Source: Ureibacillus endophyticus (GTDB lineage Bacteria > Bacillota > Bacilli > Bacillales_A > Planococcaceae). From it: a stretch of DNA of 64,000 nt. The notes under the pieces were generated by a model. It searched no databases and was not told the DNA's origin. It saw only the letters and a program-made list of their open reading frames with translations. Made by a program: the position numbers and the translations under genes. Where the stretch lies: NCBI RefSeq assembly GCF_003628435.1, contig NZ_RBZN01000005.1:1-64000 (forward strand), given 5' to 3'. Positions 53,119-63,240 of the stretch are shown here, piece by piece (position 1 is the stretch's first letter; every line of letters starts with the position of its first letter).

Positions 53119-54249
53119 TCAATCTCCTTGGACAATAGGGTAGTTTTTAGCAATATTTTCATTTACCAAAAATAGGACTTTCCCTTTAACTTTATCATCA
53201 TCGAATGTAACGTGCAAAATGTTTTCTTTTTTTATAATCGTTTTCGGTGGTAAAGATTTTAATATTTTTTCGTGCAATAGCGGCAAAATGAACGATTCTA
53301 GTCGTTCTTCGGTAATCTCTTCCGTTACTGTAGTGTACTTTTGAGTCTTTTTGATTTCGATAAATTTTGAAAGCCACTCTGGCAAATCGACTTTTTGAAA
53401 CGATTTTCCTTGCTCCTTTTCATTATTTATTTTGAAATCAAATACCCACTCCCGATTACTAGCTGAAATATATGTTACTTTCCTTGGTATACTAAATTCT
53501 GTTTCAAGCCAGTAATCTGCATAAACTTCTCCAGAAGCCCCTATTACAATCGATTTATCTCCAACTGTAATAACACCTGATACCAGTGTATCCCCTTTAT
53601 ATACAGTTGTATTCGGTAATACACGACGTTCTCCACTCGCGATTTCAAAATGTGTTATGACACCACTTTTAGCAGCTACTAAATGATTTTTGCCTTTTGT
53701 TTTATTTTCTTTATTATCTGTAATAGGTGCGAGCTGTGGAACGATCGTCATGCTACTACCTGTTTTTATTATATGCACCCAAGACAAGTCTCTTAACTGT
53801 TCCATGATAGTTTGACGTATTTCAAAATCTGATTTTACTTTTCCTTTGAGTGTTGGATAATCAAAATCTAAATTTTCTTTAATAACTTTTTCGACTGCCA
53901 CACGAAGTTCAGGTGTTTCTGCTTCAACTTTCACATCCCATATAAATCGAGAGAAAAGAATAGGTATGCAAATTAAAAACAATAACCCTAAAGCTGTCCA
54001 ACTATTTTTTTGTAAGATTCGCGATTCTTGTAAATAGCGAATCTTAACTTTCAAACGATATTTCTTTCTCGAAGCTCGAATAATCGGTATATCTTTTCGT
54101 GTCACTTCAAAGCGGATTTCTTGATCAAGATGTGCTAAATTTTTTATTTTCACATTTTTAACATGTAGATGTTGGATAAAAGCGTTTGCCCCGCTACCTT
54201 TATTTATACGAATTTCAACAGGTCGATTATCGTATTTTTTCATAGTCAT
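53119..54249 (-). CDS. yqfD: sporulation protein YqfD
   Basis: A 376-residue sporulation protein of the YqfD family. One membrane helix (about residues 83-103, WTALGLLFLICIPILFSRFI) separates a short N-terminal domain from a large C-terminal domain with a POTRA-like region (VEKVIKENLDFDYPTLKGKV, then IRQTIMEQLRDLSWVHI) and a beta-rich part ending with KGDTLVSGVITV and later repeats. In B. subtilis the gene is sigma-E dependent and needed for spore formation. It overlaps yqfC by 23 bp. Its presence indicates an endospore former. Confidence 0.92.
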   Translation of the reverse strand: MTMKKYDNRPVEIRINKGSGANAFIQHLHVKNVKIKNLAHLDQEIRFEVTRKDIPIIRASRKKYRLKVKIRYLQESRILQKNSWTALGLLFLICIPILFSRFIWDVKVEAETPELRVAVEKVIKENLDFDYPTLKGKVKSDFEIRQTIMEQLRDLSWVHIIKTGSSMTIVPQLAPITDNKENKTKGKNHLVAAKSGVITHFEIASGERRVLPNTTVYKGDTLVSGVITVGDKSIVIGASGEVYADYWLETEFSIPRKVTYISASNREWVFDFKINNEKEQGKSFQKVDLPEWLSKFIEIKKTQKYTTVTEEITEERLESFILPLLHEKILKSLPPKTIIKKENILHVTFDDDKVKGKVLFLVNENIAKNYPIVQGD

Positions 54250-54481
54250 TCACCTGTCTCTTCATTTCAAAACTTTGTAGTCCTTCTACATGGATAATGA
54301 ATTCTTCCTCTTTTAATACATCTATATGTACTTCCTCCGCTTTTATTAAAATTGAAAAATCCTCATATAAAAATGCACAATGTCTATCAGAAGCTTCTAG
54401 AAATTTATATGTTCCAATCAATCTTAATTGGCGACAATTTGATATTTCAATTAATGGATCACTTTGGAATAATTTTTTCAA
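54227..54481 (-). CDS. yqfC: sporulation protein YqfC (YabP family)
   Basis: A short protein of about 84 residues related to YabP/YqfC. The core SDPLIEISNCRQLRLIGTYK, FSILIKAEEVHIDVL and FIIHVEGLQ fits the family's strand pattern (conserved G-x-x-L-x-I and I-x-G blocks). I place the start at TTG 54481, nine bases after GGGGG; a longer in-frame version from 54544 would be read through a stable hairpin. It is cotranscribed with yqfD, and both are sporulation genes in B. subtilis. Confidence 0.82.
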   Translation of the reverse strand: MKKLFQSDPLIEISNCRQLRLIGTYKFLEASDRHCAFLYEDFSILIKAEEVHIDVLKEEEFIIHVEGLQSFEMKRQVNDYEKIR

Positions 54482-54490
54482 ATTAAAATG

Positions 54491-54526
54491 CCCCCTTTCG
54501 CAAAGTATATGCTTATGCGAAAAGGG
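54491..54526 (-). promoter_or_regulatory. hairpin hiding the yqfC ribosome binding site
   Basis: On the minus strand CCCTTTTCGCA pairs with TGCGAAAGGGG (11 bp, one G-U) around a 13-nt loop. The right arm includes the GGGGG that serves the TTG start of yqfC. It could be a leaky terminator or a translational switch. The poor T run (CATTTTAATTT) makes pure termination less likely. Confidence 0.55.
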
Positions 54527-54584
54527 ACATGATTTCAAATTCACGATTTGGTATTTTATTAAATAGATTTTACATTTAATAAAA

Positions 54585-55025
54585 TTAGCGCTGTTTTGCC
54601 TTAGGAGGACCTAATATTTCTGAAGTGATAATCGCCTGTACAAGAGATTCTCTATCTTTGGGAATAATGCTTCCAATTTCTTTACTTTTAATTGGATCTT
54701 GGAGCTTAGCTTCTTTTCCTTTAGAGATTTGTTTAGTAGAACGATTTACATCAAATTTAGGTCTTGAATTTTCCTTTTTTTCAATAACTACTGGTTTTTC
54801 TATTTTCACTTCTGGTTCTGGTTGAACGGTTGGATTTGCCTTTTCATTAAGTTGTTGAAAGATTTCACTAGCAAAATCCTCTAATGTTCTAGCTTTTTTA
54901 GGTTGATGTTGTTTTTGGTCAAAAACTGGTTCTTTTTTATTATTAAATGGTGGCATCCCTTTTTGTTCTTTACTTTTTTTATTACCACTAAATAAAGAAC
55001 TAATGATGAAAAGTACCACCATCAT
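54585..55025 (-). CDS. hypothetical membrane-anchored protein upstream of yqfC
   Basis: A 146-residue protein starting at ATG 55025, seven bases after GGAAGG (the TTG at 55040 overlaps the site). An N-terminal hydrophobic anchor (MMVVLFIISSLFSG) is followed by a long polar, low-complexity linker rich in Lys, Glu, Pro and Gln. It ends in a conserved-looking C-terminal motif LVQAIITSEILGPPKAKQR, which I have met in several Firmicute proteins. The position between floA and yqfC corresponds to B. subtilis yqfB, but similarity to YqfB is not evident to me. Function unknown. Confidence 0.6.
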   Translation of the reverse strand: MMVVLFIISSLFSGNKKSKEQKGMPPFNNKKEPVFDQKQHQPKKARTLEDFASEIFQQLNEKANPTVQPEPEVKIEKPVVIEKKENSRPKFDVNRSTKQISKGKEAKLQDPIKSKEIGSIIPKDRESLVQAIITSEILGPPKAKQR

Positions 55026-55076
55026 GATTATACCTTCCAAATTCGTACACTCCCTTCATGAGGTGTGTGAAAATTT

Positions 55077-56075
55077 CTATTTATCTGGTGTATCATTTTT
55101 TTCATTTGTTACTTTTGCAATGGAATCACGCATAGATGTATCTGCTTGAATATTTTTATAGTTCATATAATCCATAATTCCAAAGTTTCCAGAACGTAAT
55201 GCTTCTGCCATCGCCATTGGTACTTCAGCCTCTGCTTCTACTACTTTTGCTTTCATTTCCTGAACTTTTGCTACCATCTCTTGCTCTTTTGCTACGGCCA
55301 TTGCACGGCGTTCTTCCGCTTTCGCTTGTGCAATATTTTTATCAGCTTGTGCTTGCTCGATTTGTAATTCAGCACCGATATTTTTACCAACATCAACGTC
55401 CGCAATATCAATGGATAAGATTTCAAAGGCCGTTCCTGAATCTAAACCTTTTGCAAGTACTGTTTGAGAAATTAAATCTGGATTTTCTAAAACTTTTGAA
55501 TGGCTTTCACTTGAACCAATTGTCGATACAATCCCCTCACCTACACGGGCGATGATTGTATCTTCCCCGGCACCACCAACAAGGCGATCTAAGTTTGCGC
55601 GTACAGTAATACGAGCTTTCGCTTTTACTTCAATCCCGTTAATTGCAACCCCTGCAATAAATGGCGTTTCAATAACTTTAGGGTTAACAGACATTTGCAC
55701 TGCCTCTAATACATCACGACCAGCTAAGTCAATAGCTGCACAACGTTCAAAAGATAACTCAATATTTGCACGTTGAGCGGCAATTAAAGCATTAATTACT
55801 CGGTCTACATTACCACCTGCTAAGTAATGGGACTCTAATTGGTTAATTGTCACATCAAGTCCAGCTTTATGCGCCTTAATTAAAGGATTCACTACTCTTG
55901 CTGGAATTACTCGACGTAATCTCATCCCAATTAAAGTAAAGATACTAACTCTAACACCTGCTGCTATAGCACTAATCCATAGCGCTACCGGTACAAATGT
56001 AAAGAATACTGATAAAACAATAATAACTACAACTATGCCGATAATTAAACTAATGGCTGCTGCATCAAAAATCAT
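55077..56075 (-). CDS. floA: flotillin-like protein FloA
   Basis: A 332-residue membrane scaffold of functional lipid microdomains (YqfA). A hydrophobic N-terminal hairpin (about residues 5-50, [20 protein letters not shown]) anchors it. The SPFH-like domain follows ([40 protein letters not shown]), and the C-terminal coiled coil is rich in Ala, Glu and Lys ([20 protein letters not shown]). The pair nfeD-floA is conserved and overlaps by 4 bp, as expected for NfeD-flotillin partners. Confidence 0.96.
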   Translation of the reverse strand: MIFDAAAISLIIGIVVVIIVLSVFFTFVPVALWISAIAAGVRVSIFTLIGMRLRRVIPARVVNPLIKAHKAGLDVTINQLESHYLAGGNVDRVINALIAAQRANIELSFERCAAIDLAGRDVLEAVQMSVNPKVIETPFIAGVAINGIEVKAKARITVRANLDRLVGGAGEDTIIARVGEGIVSTIGSSESHSKVLENPDLISQTVLAKGLDSGTAFEILSIDIADVDVGKNIGAELQIEQAQADKNIAQAKAEERRAMAVAKEQEMVAKVQEMKAKVVEAEAEVPMAMAEALRSGNFGIMDYMNYKNIQADTSMRDSIAKVTNEKNDTPDK

Positions 56076-57403
56076 ACTTCTTCCACTCCTTTTTTCAGTT
56101 CTCTCACTACTATTCTTGACCCTTCAACTCGAATTACTTCAATTTTTTTATTTACATCAATATAGCTACCCTCTGACACAACATCAATTCGTTCATTTCC
56201 AATTAAAACTGTTCCCGCAGGACGAAGAGGTGTAATTGTGTCACCGATTTTTCCTAGTAACTCAATACGGTTCACATTCGATACATACCCTTCTTCCGTT
56301 GTCGTGGCATCTCTTAAAATAAGCTTGTTGAAAACATGAAGATTTTTTCCGAAGAATTTCATTAGTACCACCATTCCTATAACAGAAATAATCAGTGCGA
56401 TTAAAATCGAATACGCCATATGAACCACACTTTCTCCTGCAAATAATAAACTTATAATCATCAATGCGCCACCAATAATACCAACAATACCACCTGGTAC
56501 AAATAGTTCTGCAATTAATAATATAAAGCCTATTGCAAAAATCAATATTGATTCATACCCTGCAAATCCGGCAATAAAATGTCCAAAGAAAAATGCTGCA
56601 AACGAAGTAAGTCCAACAATACCCGGTATGCCAAATCCTGGTGAAAATAATTCAATCACTAACCCAAAACTCGCAATTGTTAATAGCAACGTTACAACAA
56701 TTGGATTTGTTATAAATCGAGCTAGTTTTTCAGCAAAAGTTGGTTCAATGGACACAACTTCACTTTTTGACAAACCAAGTTCAGCGAGAAGTTCATTTAA
56801 ATTAGCAACTGTACCATCTGAATAACCTACTTCAAGTGCTTCTTCCGCGGATAAAGTTAATAGTTTTCCAATTGGTGCTCGAAATTTTGGTAAATTAATT
56901 GATTCATCTGCCATGGCTTGTGCATAAAGCGGATCCTTACCAGAAGATTCTGCAGCAGCCCTCATTTCTGCAATCCACGCACTATTTGCTTTTTTACTAG
57001 CTGCATTTCCTGCACTATCAATAATAGCTGCCGCCCCAATTGTTCCATTCGGCACCATGTAGATTTTATCAGCGTGTAAGCTTAAATAGGCTCCTGCTGA
57101 ATGCGCTTTCGAATTTACAAAAGCGATAATATTCAATGGTGTACTATCCATAAGTTTCGCTATATCCTCAGCGGCATCTGTAAAACCTCCTGGGGTATGT
57201 ATCTCTAATATGACTGTTTTAGCCTTTGCTTCAACGGCTTCATCAAATGCACGCTTTAAATAGGCATGTAACCCTTTTTCCACTTCATCTTCCAGCAGAA
57301 TATGATACACTCGGTCATTTGCATGTACTGTTAAACTCGGTAAGAAAAGAACGAATGATAGCAACAACATTATAGTCCAGCTAAACATTCTCCCTTTGTT
57401 CAT
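56072..57403 (-). CDS. yqeZ: NfeD-family membrane-bound serine protease-like protein (YqeZ)
   Basis: A protein of about 443 residues starting at ATG 57403 behind GGGAGGTGG; the ATG at 57436 has no site. A signal peptide ([20 protein letters not shown]) is followed by a ClpP-like domain with Ser in [11 protein letters not shown] (about residue 105) and a Lys further on. Then come several membrane helices (about 240-360) and a C-terminal NfeD OB-fold (about 370-443, [20 protein letters not shown]). It is the usual partner of the next gene floA, overlapping by 4 bp. Confidence 0.93.
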   Translation of the reverse strand: MNKGRMFSWTIMLLLSFVLFLPSLTVHANDRVYHILLEDEVEKGLHAYLKRAFDEAVEAKAKTVILEIHTPGGFTDAAEDIAKLMDSTPLNIIAFVNSKAHSAGAYLSLHADKIYMVPNGTIGAAAIIDSAGNAASKKANSAWIAEMRAAAESSGKDPLYAQAMADESINLPKFRAPIGKLLTLSAEEALEVGYSDGTVANLNELLAELGLSKSEVVSIEPTFAEKLARFITNPIVVTLLLTIASFGLVIELFSPGFGIPGIVGLTSFAAFFFGHFIAGFAGYESILIFAIGFILLIAELFVPGGIVGIIGGALMIISLLFAGESVVHMAYSILIALIISVIGMVVLMKFFGKNLHVFNKLILRDATTTEEGYVSNVNRIELLGKIGDTITPLRPAGTVLIGNERIDVVSEGSYIDVNKKIEVIRVEGSRIVVRELKKGVEEV

Positions 57404-57739
57404 TGTTCCACCTCCCTTTATGTAGCAGTTTTTCATTTGTTATCTTATTTACGAATGAATGATAGGAAAGTTTCAAAATTTAATCAAATAATGTTTTATT
57501 TATGTATAAAAAATTTTTCAACCATTAGAATATTATTATCTCATGTATTTTCCCACTTTTGAAATATTTCAATTAATCCTTATAAAAATAAGAAAAAGTA
57601 CATATAATACACTTTGTAAAAAAGTCCAAAAAAGTAAAATACCCCAGTATCTGTATAATTACAAATACTAGGGTATATCATTTTTTGTCCTCAGTGAATC
57701 ATAAAATTGCGTGTTATGAACGTAGGGATTGTTAGGAAA
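57404..57739. other. intergenic region between rpsU and yqeZ; yqeY absent
   Basis: This 336-bp stretch is very AT-rich and holds no credible ORF. In B. subtilis the yqeY gene stands here. The only clear feature is the rpsU terminator at 57631-57680. The yqeZ promoter should lie between 57420 and 57600; several TATAAT-like strings on the minus strand are present but no pair is convincing. Confidence 0.6.
57631..57680 (-). terminator. terminator of rpsU
   Basis: On the minus strand ATACCCTAGTAT pairs with ATACTGGGGTAT (one mismatch and one wobble), followed by TTTACTTTTTTGG. Confidence 0.8.
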
Positions 57740-57913
57740 TTACCACTTACGTTTACGTGCAGCTTCTGATTTCTTTTTACGTTTTACGCTCGGTTTTTCA
57801 TAAAATTCGCGTTTTCTAACCTCTTGAATTGTACCACTTTTAGATACAGTACGTTTGAAGCGGCGAAGAGCATCTTCAAGCGATTCGTTTTTTCTAACGA
57901 CAGTTTTTGACAT
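57740..57913 (-). CDS. rpsU: 30S ribosomal protein S21
   Basis: A 57-residue ribosomal protein. The ATG at 57913 ([20 protein letters not shown]) follows a GGAGGGAGGG-type site; the longer frame reads through that site and is rejected. The basic C-terminus ([20 protein letters not shown]) is typical of S21. It is followed by its own terminator. Conserved position between the mtaB/deoC group and yqeZ. Confidence 0.96.
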   Translation of the reverse strand: MSKTVVRKNESLEDALRRFKRTVSKSGTIQEVRKREFYEKPSVKRKKKSEAARKRKW

Positions 57914-58027
57914 CTCTCTTTCCCTCCCTCCGAACACACGTCAATACACCAATAACAACTTTCCGTTACTTGTGTACTAAAGAATTATAACGTATAGTTT
58001 TTAATCAGTCAATAGAAAGAATTATAA

Positions 58028-58696
58028 TTAATAGTTAGAATCGGAAATTAATCCTTGCATGATCGCAACACCTGAACTTGCACCTATTCTTGTTGCCCCT
58101 GCTTCAACCATTTTTTTCATATCTTCTAATGAGCGTACCCCACCAGAAGCCTTCACTCCGATAGTAGGTCCAACAGTTTTTCTCATTAATGCAACATCCT
58201 CAACTGTCGCTCCACCAGTTGAAAAACCTGTAGATGTTTTTACGAAGTCAGCACCTGCTTCAACAGATAGTTCACAAGCTTTTACCTTTTCTTCGTCTGT
58301 TAATAACGAAGTTTCAATAATTACTTTTACTAGAGTACCATTCGCTGCTGCTACAACTGCTTTAATATCGTCACGGACAATATCGTATTGACCTTCTTTT
58401 AATGCTCCAATATTGATAACCATATCAATTTCTTCAGCACCATTTTCAATCGCATTTTTAGTTTCAAAAGCTTTTACTTCAGATGTAGTTGCACCTAAAG
58501 GAAATCCGATAACCGTACATACTTTTACATTTGTACCTTTTAATAATGTAGAGCTTAAGTTAACCCAAGTTGGATTTACACAAACTGATGCAAACTCATA
58601 TTTTTTTGCTTCATCACAGATTTTTTCAATTTGTGACTTTGTTGCTTCTGGTTTCAGTAAAGTATGATCAATCATCGATGCATAATTTTTTGACAT
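58028..58696 (-). CDS. deoC: deoxyribose-phosphate aldolase
   Basis: A 222-residue class I aldolase that splits 2-deoxyribose-5-phosphate into acetaldehyde and glyceraldehyde-3-phosphate. The TIM barrel has [11 protein letters not shown] at the start, [12 protein letters not shown] (about residues 89-100), the Schiff-base Lys in [12 protein letters not shown] (about 151-162) and VKASGGVRS. It participates in deoxynucleoside catabolism together with cytidine deaminase elsewhere in the window. Its place between rpsU and mtaB differs from B. subtilis (deoC in dra-nupC-pdp). It is a single gene with its own upstream region. Confidence 0.96.
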   Translation of the reverse strand: MSKNYASMIDHTLLKPEATKSQIEKICDEAKKYEFASVCVNPTWVNLSSTLLKGTNVKVCTVIGFPLGATTSEVKAFETKNAIENGAEEIDMVINIGALKEGQYDIVRDDIKAVVAAANGTLVKVIIETSLLTDEEKVKACELSVEAGADFVKTSTGFSTGGATVEDVALMRKTVGPTIGVKASGGVRSLEDMKKMVEAGATRIGASSGVAIMQGLISDSNY

Positions 58697-58805
58697 GAAA
58701 ATTACTCCTTTTACAATTTAAGTTGTACGTACCTCTTAATAATACCATTAAAAATGAAATTATCGAATTTACAGATTGTTTATTTTCTTATTTTGTCCCA
58801 AACAG

Positions 58806-58852
58806 AAAAAATAAAAAGCGACAAAACCGTTTTATTGTTTTGTCGCTTAAAA
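58806..58852 (-). terminator. terminator of mtaB
   Basis: AAGCGACAAAAC and GTTTTGTCGCTT form a 12-bp perfect stem, followed on the minus strand by TTTATTTTTTC. Confidence 0.9.
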
Positions 58853-60187
58853 TTATTGTACTTGTTCTGCTAAAACTCTAACAAATTGTCCTTCATTATA
58901 AGGATAACCTGCTTTTAAAATTTTTACTTTAATTAATTTTCCAATAAGGTCTTCTGAACCTTCAAATACAACACGTAAATAGTTATCTGTATAACCTACG
59001 AAAAGATTTGGATTGTCACTTTCTTTATAGTGCTCTTCTGGAATAATTTCTAATACTTCACCTTCAAAACGAGATGCATATTCTTTTGCAAGTTGGTCGT
59101 TTAACGTTAATAAACGGTGTACTCGCTCATTTTTTACATCTTCATCGATTTGGTCTTCCATTCGCGCTGCCGGTGTTCCAGTACGTTTAGAGAATGGGAA
59201 TACATGAAGTTCAGCAAATTTATGTTTCGCAATAAAATTATAAGTCTCCATGAATTCTTCTTCAGTTTCACCAGGGAAACCAACAATTACATCAGAAGTA
59301 ATCGCTAAATCTGGTAACGCATCATTTAAACGCTCTAGACGTTCTGCAAAGAAGTCCATCGTATATTTACGACGCATACGCTTTAATACTGTATCTGAAC
59401 CAGATTGAATTGGAATGTGTAAATGGCGAACAACAATATTTGAATTTTTTAATACATCTATCACTTCATCTGTTAATTGAGATGCTTCAATCGATGAAAT
59501 ACGTAAACGTTTAAGCCCCTTAACGTTTGCTTCTAAATCTCGTAAAAGTTGAGCTAAGTTATAATCTTTGAAATCTTGTCCATATCCACCTGTATGGATA
59601 CCTGTTAATACAATTTCAAGATATCCTGCATCTACAAGTTGTTGTGCCTGTTTAATTACTTCTTGTGGGTCACGTGAACGCATTAAACCACGTGCCCATG
59701 GAATAATACAGAACGTACAGAAGTTATTACAGCCTTCTTGGATTTTTAAAGATGCTCTCGTACGGTCAGTAAAATACGGCACATCTAATTCTTCATATAC
59801 ACGGTTTTTCATGATATTACGAACCGCGTTGATTGGTTGACGTTCTTGTCTATATTGATCTATGTAACCCAACATTTTCTGACGATCTTGAGTACCTACA
59901 ACAATATCAACACCTGGTATTGCCATGATCTCAGCTGGAGAAGTTTGTGCATAACAGCCTGTTACACAAATTACTGCATCTGGATTTTGACGTACTGCAC
60001 GACGTATTACTTGGCGTGATTTTTTATCACCAGTATTTGTTACAGTACATGTATTAATAACATAAACGTCCGCTTGGTGTTCAAAATCAGTACGTTCATA
60101 TCCATGCTCTTTAAAAAGTTGCCATATTGCTTCTGTTTCATAATGGTTTACTTTACAGCCTAATGTATGAAAAGCCACCGTTGACAT
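58853..60187 (-). CDS. mtaB: tRNA (N6-L-threonylcarbamoyladenosine(37)-C2)-methylthiotransferase
   Basis: A 444-residue radical SAM methylthiotransferase (YqeV) that converts t6A37 to ms2t6A37 in ANN-decoding tRNAs. The N-terminal UPF0004 domain has cysteines in LGCKVNHYE, NTCTVTN and VTGCYAQ; the radical SAM cluster is CNNFCTFC (about residues 152-159). The C-terminal TRAM domain follows after about 375. It lies 16 bp after rsmE on the same strand, so it is part of the dnaK-dnaJ-prmA-rsmE-mtaB string known from Bacillus. Confidence 0.96.
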   Translation of the reverse strand: MSTVAFHTLGCKVNHYETEAIWQLFKEHGYERTDFEHQADVYVINTCTVTNTGDKKSRQVIRRAVRQNPDAVICVTGCYAQTSPAEIMAIPGVDIVVGTQDRQKMLGYIDQYRQERQPINAVRNIMKNRVYEELDVPYFTDRTRASLKIQEGCNNFCTFCIIPWARGLMRSRDPQEVIKQAQQLVDAGYLEIVLTGIHTGGYGQDFKDYNLAQLLRDLEANVKGLKRLRISSIEASQLTDEVIDVLKNSNIVVRHLHIPIQSGSDTVLKRMRRKYTMDFFAERLERLNDALPDLAITSDVIVGFPGETEEEFMETYNFIAKHKFAELHVFPFSKRTGTPAARMEDQIDEDVKNERVHRLLTLNDQLAKEYASRFEGEVLEIIPEEHYKESDNPNLFVGYTDNYLRVVFEGSEDLIGKLIKVKILKAGYPYNEGQFVRVLAEQVQ

Positions 60188-60203
60188 TTATTTAACACCT
60201 CTT

Positions 60204-60947
60204 TCATTCAAATTCATATGAAATAGCAGAAAGCGCATATAATGGCGCAGTTTCTGCTCGTAATATTCGAGGTCCAAGAGACATAGTTTCACTACCAGCT
60301 TCTATTAAGCTTTTTGCCTCATTACGAGATATTCCACCTTCAGGACCGAAAATTAATAAAATAGACTTCGATTCATTATCATACACTTTTTTTAGTTTAT
60401 CCGCAAATCTTGTACGTATTTCTTGTTTGGCATCTTCTTCATCTGCAATAAAAACTGCATCATAATTCGGGATAATCGATAATAATTGTTTAAATGAGAT
60501 AGGACTCATAATTTCAGGTATTTGTGTTCGGTGTGATTGTTCAGCAGCTTCTTTTGCAATTTTTTGTAATCGCTCTGTCTTCTTTTCACCCTTTTTGTCA
60601 TCCCATTTCACGATCGAACGTTCAGCTGCAAAAGGAATCAAGGCATGCATACCGAGTTCTGTTCCTTTTTGAGTAATTAAATCTAGTTTATCCCCTTTTG
60701 GTAAACCACAAGCAATCGTTACTTGGACAGGCATCTCCGGTGAAGGAATTGTTTCTCCCGTTTGCTTTACGATAACATTTTGTCCCACTGATACAATTTT
60801 GCAAATATAGGCAGTATTATTTTGTACAACAATCAATGATTCGCCGATTTCCATTCGCATCACTTTTAAAATGTGTTTCGCATTTTCCCCTGTTATAATC
60901 ACTTCATTTTGGTCGTTAAATTGTTCATCTATGAAATAACGCTGCAT
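60204..60947 (-). CDS. rsmE: 16S rRNA (uracil(1498)-N(3))-methyltransferase
   Basis: A 247-residue SPOUT-class methyltransferase. An N-terminal PUA-like domain (residues 1-70) precedes the knotted catalytic domain with LIFGPEGGISRNEAKSLIEA and SLGPRILRAETA, the family's SAM-binding knot signature. Start ATG 60947. It follows prmA, but a terminator-like hairpin lies between the two. Confidence 0.96.
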   Translation of the reverse strand: MQRYFIDEQFNDQNEVIITGENAKHILKVMRMEIGESLIVVQNNTAYICKIVSVGQNVIVKQTGETIPSPEMPVQVTIACGLPKGDKLDLITQKGTELGMHALIPFAAERSIVKWDDKKGEKKTERLQKIAKEAAEQSHRTQIPEIMSPISFKQLLSIIPNYDAVFIADEEDAKQEIRTRFADKLKKVYDNESKSILLIFGPEGGISRNEAKSLIEAGSETMSLGPRILRAETAPLYALSAISYEFE

Positions 60948-60977
60948 TTTGCACCTCAGTCGAAAGTAATATGTAAT

Positions 60978-61019
60978 GAAAAAGAAGGAGTTGACCCACG
61001 GGTTTGGGACAACTCCTGT
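60978..61019 (-). terminator. terminator between prmA and rsmE
   Basis: On the minus strand AGGAGTTGTCCC pairs with GGGTCAACTCCT (one bulge), followed by TCTTTTTC. rsmE would then depend on read-through or its own promoter. Confidence 0.75.
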
Positions 61020-61022
61020 ACA

Positions 61023-61967
61023 TTATGGTCGTCTTGCAATAATTGCTACCCAATCTTCCATCATTAATACTTCCTCAATTACAAATCCTGATTTGATAAG
61101 AGCTGATTTTACATCTTCTTTTTTAGCACCGATAATACCCGATGTTACGTATAGCCCACCAGGTTTTACAATTGAGAAGGCATCATCTGTGAAAGTCATA
61201 ATAATTTCAGCAAGGATATTTGCTACTACCACATCAGCTGGATCTGATACAGTTTCTAGTAAATTGCCATGAAAAACTTCCGCAATATGTTGCACTTTAT
61301 TTAATTCGATATTTTCTCGAGCTGATTTGACCGCAACTTCATCTAAATCAAGGGCATGAACTTTTTTTGCTCCTAACATCGCTGCAGCAATCGCTAGAAC
61401 ACCAGAACCAGTACCAACATCGACAACAACATCATCAGGTTTCACGACTTTTTCTAAGGCTTGTAAACACATAACTGTCGTTGGATGTGTACCAGTACCA
61501 AAAGCCATGCCTGGATCTAGTTCGATCATTAATTCATCCGTGTTAACTGGAGTATAGTCTTCCCAAGTTGGAACAATTGTAAAACGCTCCGAAATTTTCA
61601 CTGGATGATAGTACTGCTTCCAAGCTGTTGCCCAATCTTCTTCATTAACTTCAGTTGTCGTAAAGTTATTTTCCCCAATATTTATATCAAAATTACTTAG
61701 ATTTGCGATTGCAAGCTTTATTTCTTCAACTGTTTCAGCTAAAAAACTAGACGCAGGTAAATAAGCTTTTACCACTACTCCACTTGTTGGGTAATCATTT
61801 GGATTCAATGCATATATTTCTCCAAATTGATCTACCCTCTCTTTTCCTAATTCAGTTGAATCTTCTATGACAACACCACTCGCGCCTGCTTCATGTAGAA
61901 TATTTGAAATAGCCTCAACCGCTTCGTTTGTTGTTAATATAGACAGTTCTGTCCATGTCACTTGCAA
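61023..61967 (-). CDS. prmA: ribosomal protein L11 methyltransferase
   Basis: A 314-residue SAM-dependent methyltransferase that trimethylates L11. The N-terminal substrate-recognition domain (residues 1-90) is followed by a Rossmann domain with [18 protein letters not shown] (about 180-197) and [10 protein letters not shown] (about 245-254); FGTGTHPTT (about 152-160) is also typical. The start is uncertain: TTG 61967 is six bases after GGAGG, while GTG 61961 gives MTWTELSI, closer to the usual beginning. It follows dnaJ by 36 bp. Confidence 0.95.
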   Translation of the reverse strand: MQVTWTELSILTTNEAVEAISNILHEAGASGVVIEDSTELGKERVDQFGEIYALNPNDYPTSGVVVKAYLPASSFLAETVEEIKLAIANLSNFDINIGENNFTTTEVNEEDWATAWKQYYHPVKISERFTIVPTWEDYTPVNTDELMIELDPGMAFGTGTHPTTVMCLQALEKVVKPDDVVVDVGTGSGVLAIAAAMLGAKKVHALDLDEVAVKSARENIELNKVQHIAEVFHGNLLETVSDPADVVVANILAEIIMTFTDDAFSIVKPGGLYVTSGIIGAKKEDVKSALIKSGFVIEEVLMMEDWVAIIARRP

Positions 61968-62003
61968 TCAGCTCCTCCTAAAATTTGTAATACATTTTGA
62001 ATC

Positions 62004-63122
62004 TTATTCACCTTTGAATGTTTTTTTAATTTTATCAAATAGTGAACTACTTTGTTCTTCTGGGATATCTCCGCTTATTTCAGCAAAGTCACGTAATAAT
62101 TGCTTTTGTTTTTCAGTTAATTTAGTAGGTGTAACAACTTTTACAATGACATATTGGTGTCCTGTACCATAACCATGTACATTTTTTACACCTTTATCTT
62201 TAATTCGGAATTGTGCACCAGATTGTGTACCTGCTGGAATTTTTAATTTTACTTTCCCATGGACTGTAGGAACTTCAATTTCATCACCAAGAGCAGCTTG
62301 TGGGAATGTTAGTTTTAATTCGTAATAAATATCATCGCCGTCACGTTCAAAGTATGGATGCTCTTTTACATTGAAGACAATATATAAGTCACCTGCTGGA
62401 CCACCGTTAATTCCTGGTTCACCTTGACCAGAAACACGTAATTGTTGGCCATCATCTACACCTGCAGGAATTGTAACTTTAATTTTCTTACGTTTTTGAA
62501 CTGTACCTGCACCATGACAAGTTGAACATTTTTCCACAATAATTTTCCCGTTACCACGGCATGTGCTACATGTGCGTCTGTTTACCATACGGCCGAATGG
62601 CGTTTCAACAGTTTGATTAATTTGACCAGTTCCACTACATGTTGTACATGTTTTTGGATTAGTTCCTGGTTTTGCACCAGATCCTTTACATGTATCACAT
62701 GTTTCATCTTTTGGAATTTCTATTTCTGTTTGTTTACCGAAGACCGCATCTTCAAATGAAATATTCATGCGATATTGTAAGTCATCACCTTTTCTAGGTG
62801 CGTTAGGGTCTTGTCGACGACTACCCCCACCAAAGAAGGAACTGAAAATATCTTCAAATCCACCGAATCCAGAGCCTCCGAAGCCTCCAAAACCACCTTG
62901 ACTTGGACCTTCATGGCCGAATTGATCATATTGGGCACGTTTGTTTTGATCACTTAATACTTCATACGCTTCTGCAATTTCTTTAAATTTTTCATCTGCA
63001 CCAGGTTCTTTATTGATATCAGGATGATATTGTTTTGACAGCTTACGATATGCCTTCTTGATTTCATCTTGGCTCGCAGTTTTGCTGACACCTAGTACTT
63101 CATAATAATCCCGTTTACTCAT
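62004..63122 (-). CDS. dnaJ: chaperone protein DnaJ
   Basis: A 372-residue type I J-protein, co-chaperone of DnaK. The J domain (residues 1-70) contains the HPD motif in [10 protein letters not shown]. The Gly/Phe-rich region follows (about 72-105). Four zinc-binding CxxCxGxG repeats are [30 protein letters not shown] and [10 protein letters not shown] (about 143-210), then the C-terminal peptide-binding domains. The gap to dnaK contains a terminator and a nested hairpin. Confidence 0.97.
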   Translation of the reverse strand: MSKRDYYEVLGVSKTASQDEIKKAYRKLSKQYHPDINKEPGADEKFKEIAEAYEVLSDQNKRAQYDQFGHEGPSQGGFGGFGGSGFGGFEDIFSSFFGGGSRRQDPNAPRKGDDLQYRMNISFEDAVFGKQTEIEIPKDETCDTCKGSGAKPGTNPKTCTTCSGTGQINQTVETPFGRMVNRRTCSTCRGNGKIIVEKCSTCHGAGTVQKRKKIKVTIPAGVDDGQQLRVSGQGEPGINGGPAGDLYIVFNVKEHPYFERDGDDIYYELKLTFPQAALGDEIEVPTVHGKVKLKIPAGTQSGAQFRIKDKGVKNVHGYGTGHQYVIVKVVTPTKLTEKQKQLLRDFAEISGDIPEEQSSSLFDKIKKTFKGE

Positions 63123-63186
63123 ACCTCACACTCCGCTCTATTACATAACCAATATTGTATCATAGAATATACTTCATCTGTGCAAT

Positions 63187-63224
63187 GAAAAAGTCAAAGA
63201 CAAATTCGGTCTTTGACTTTTTAC
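63187..63224 (-). terminator. terminator between dnaK and dnaJ
   Basis: AAAAAGTCAAAGAC and GTCTTTGACTTTTT form a 14-bp perfect stem, with a T run on the minus-strand exit. It would set dnaJ expression below that of dnaK. Confidence 0.85.
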
Positions 63225-63240
63225 TTTCCTAATTTATACG

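Noticed and set aside
55199-55555. 118-codon Leu-rich ORF opposite floA
   Set aside because: Antisense shadow of the Ala/Glu/Lys coiled-coil of FloA; no start signals.
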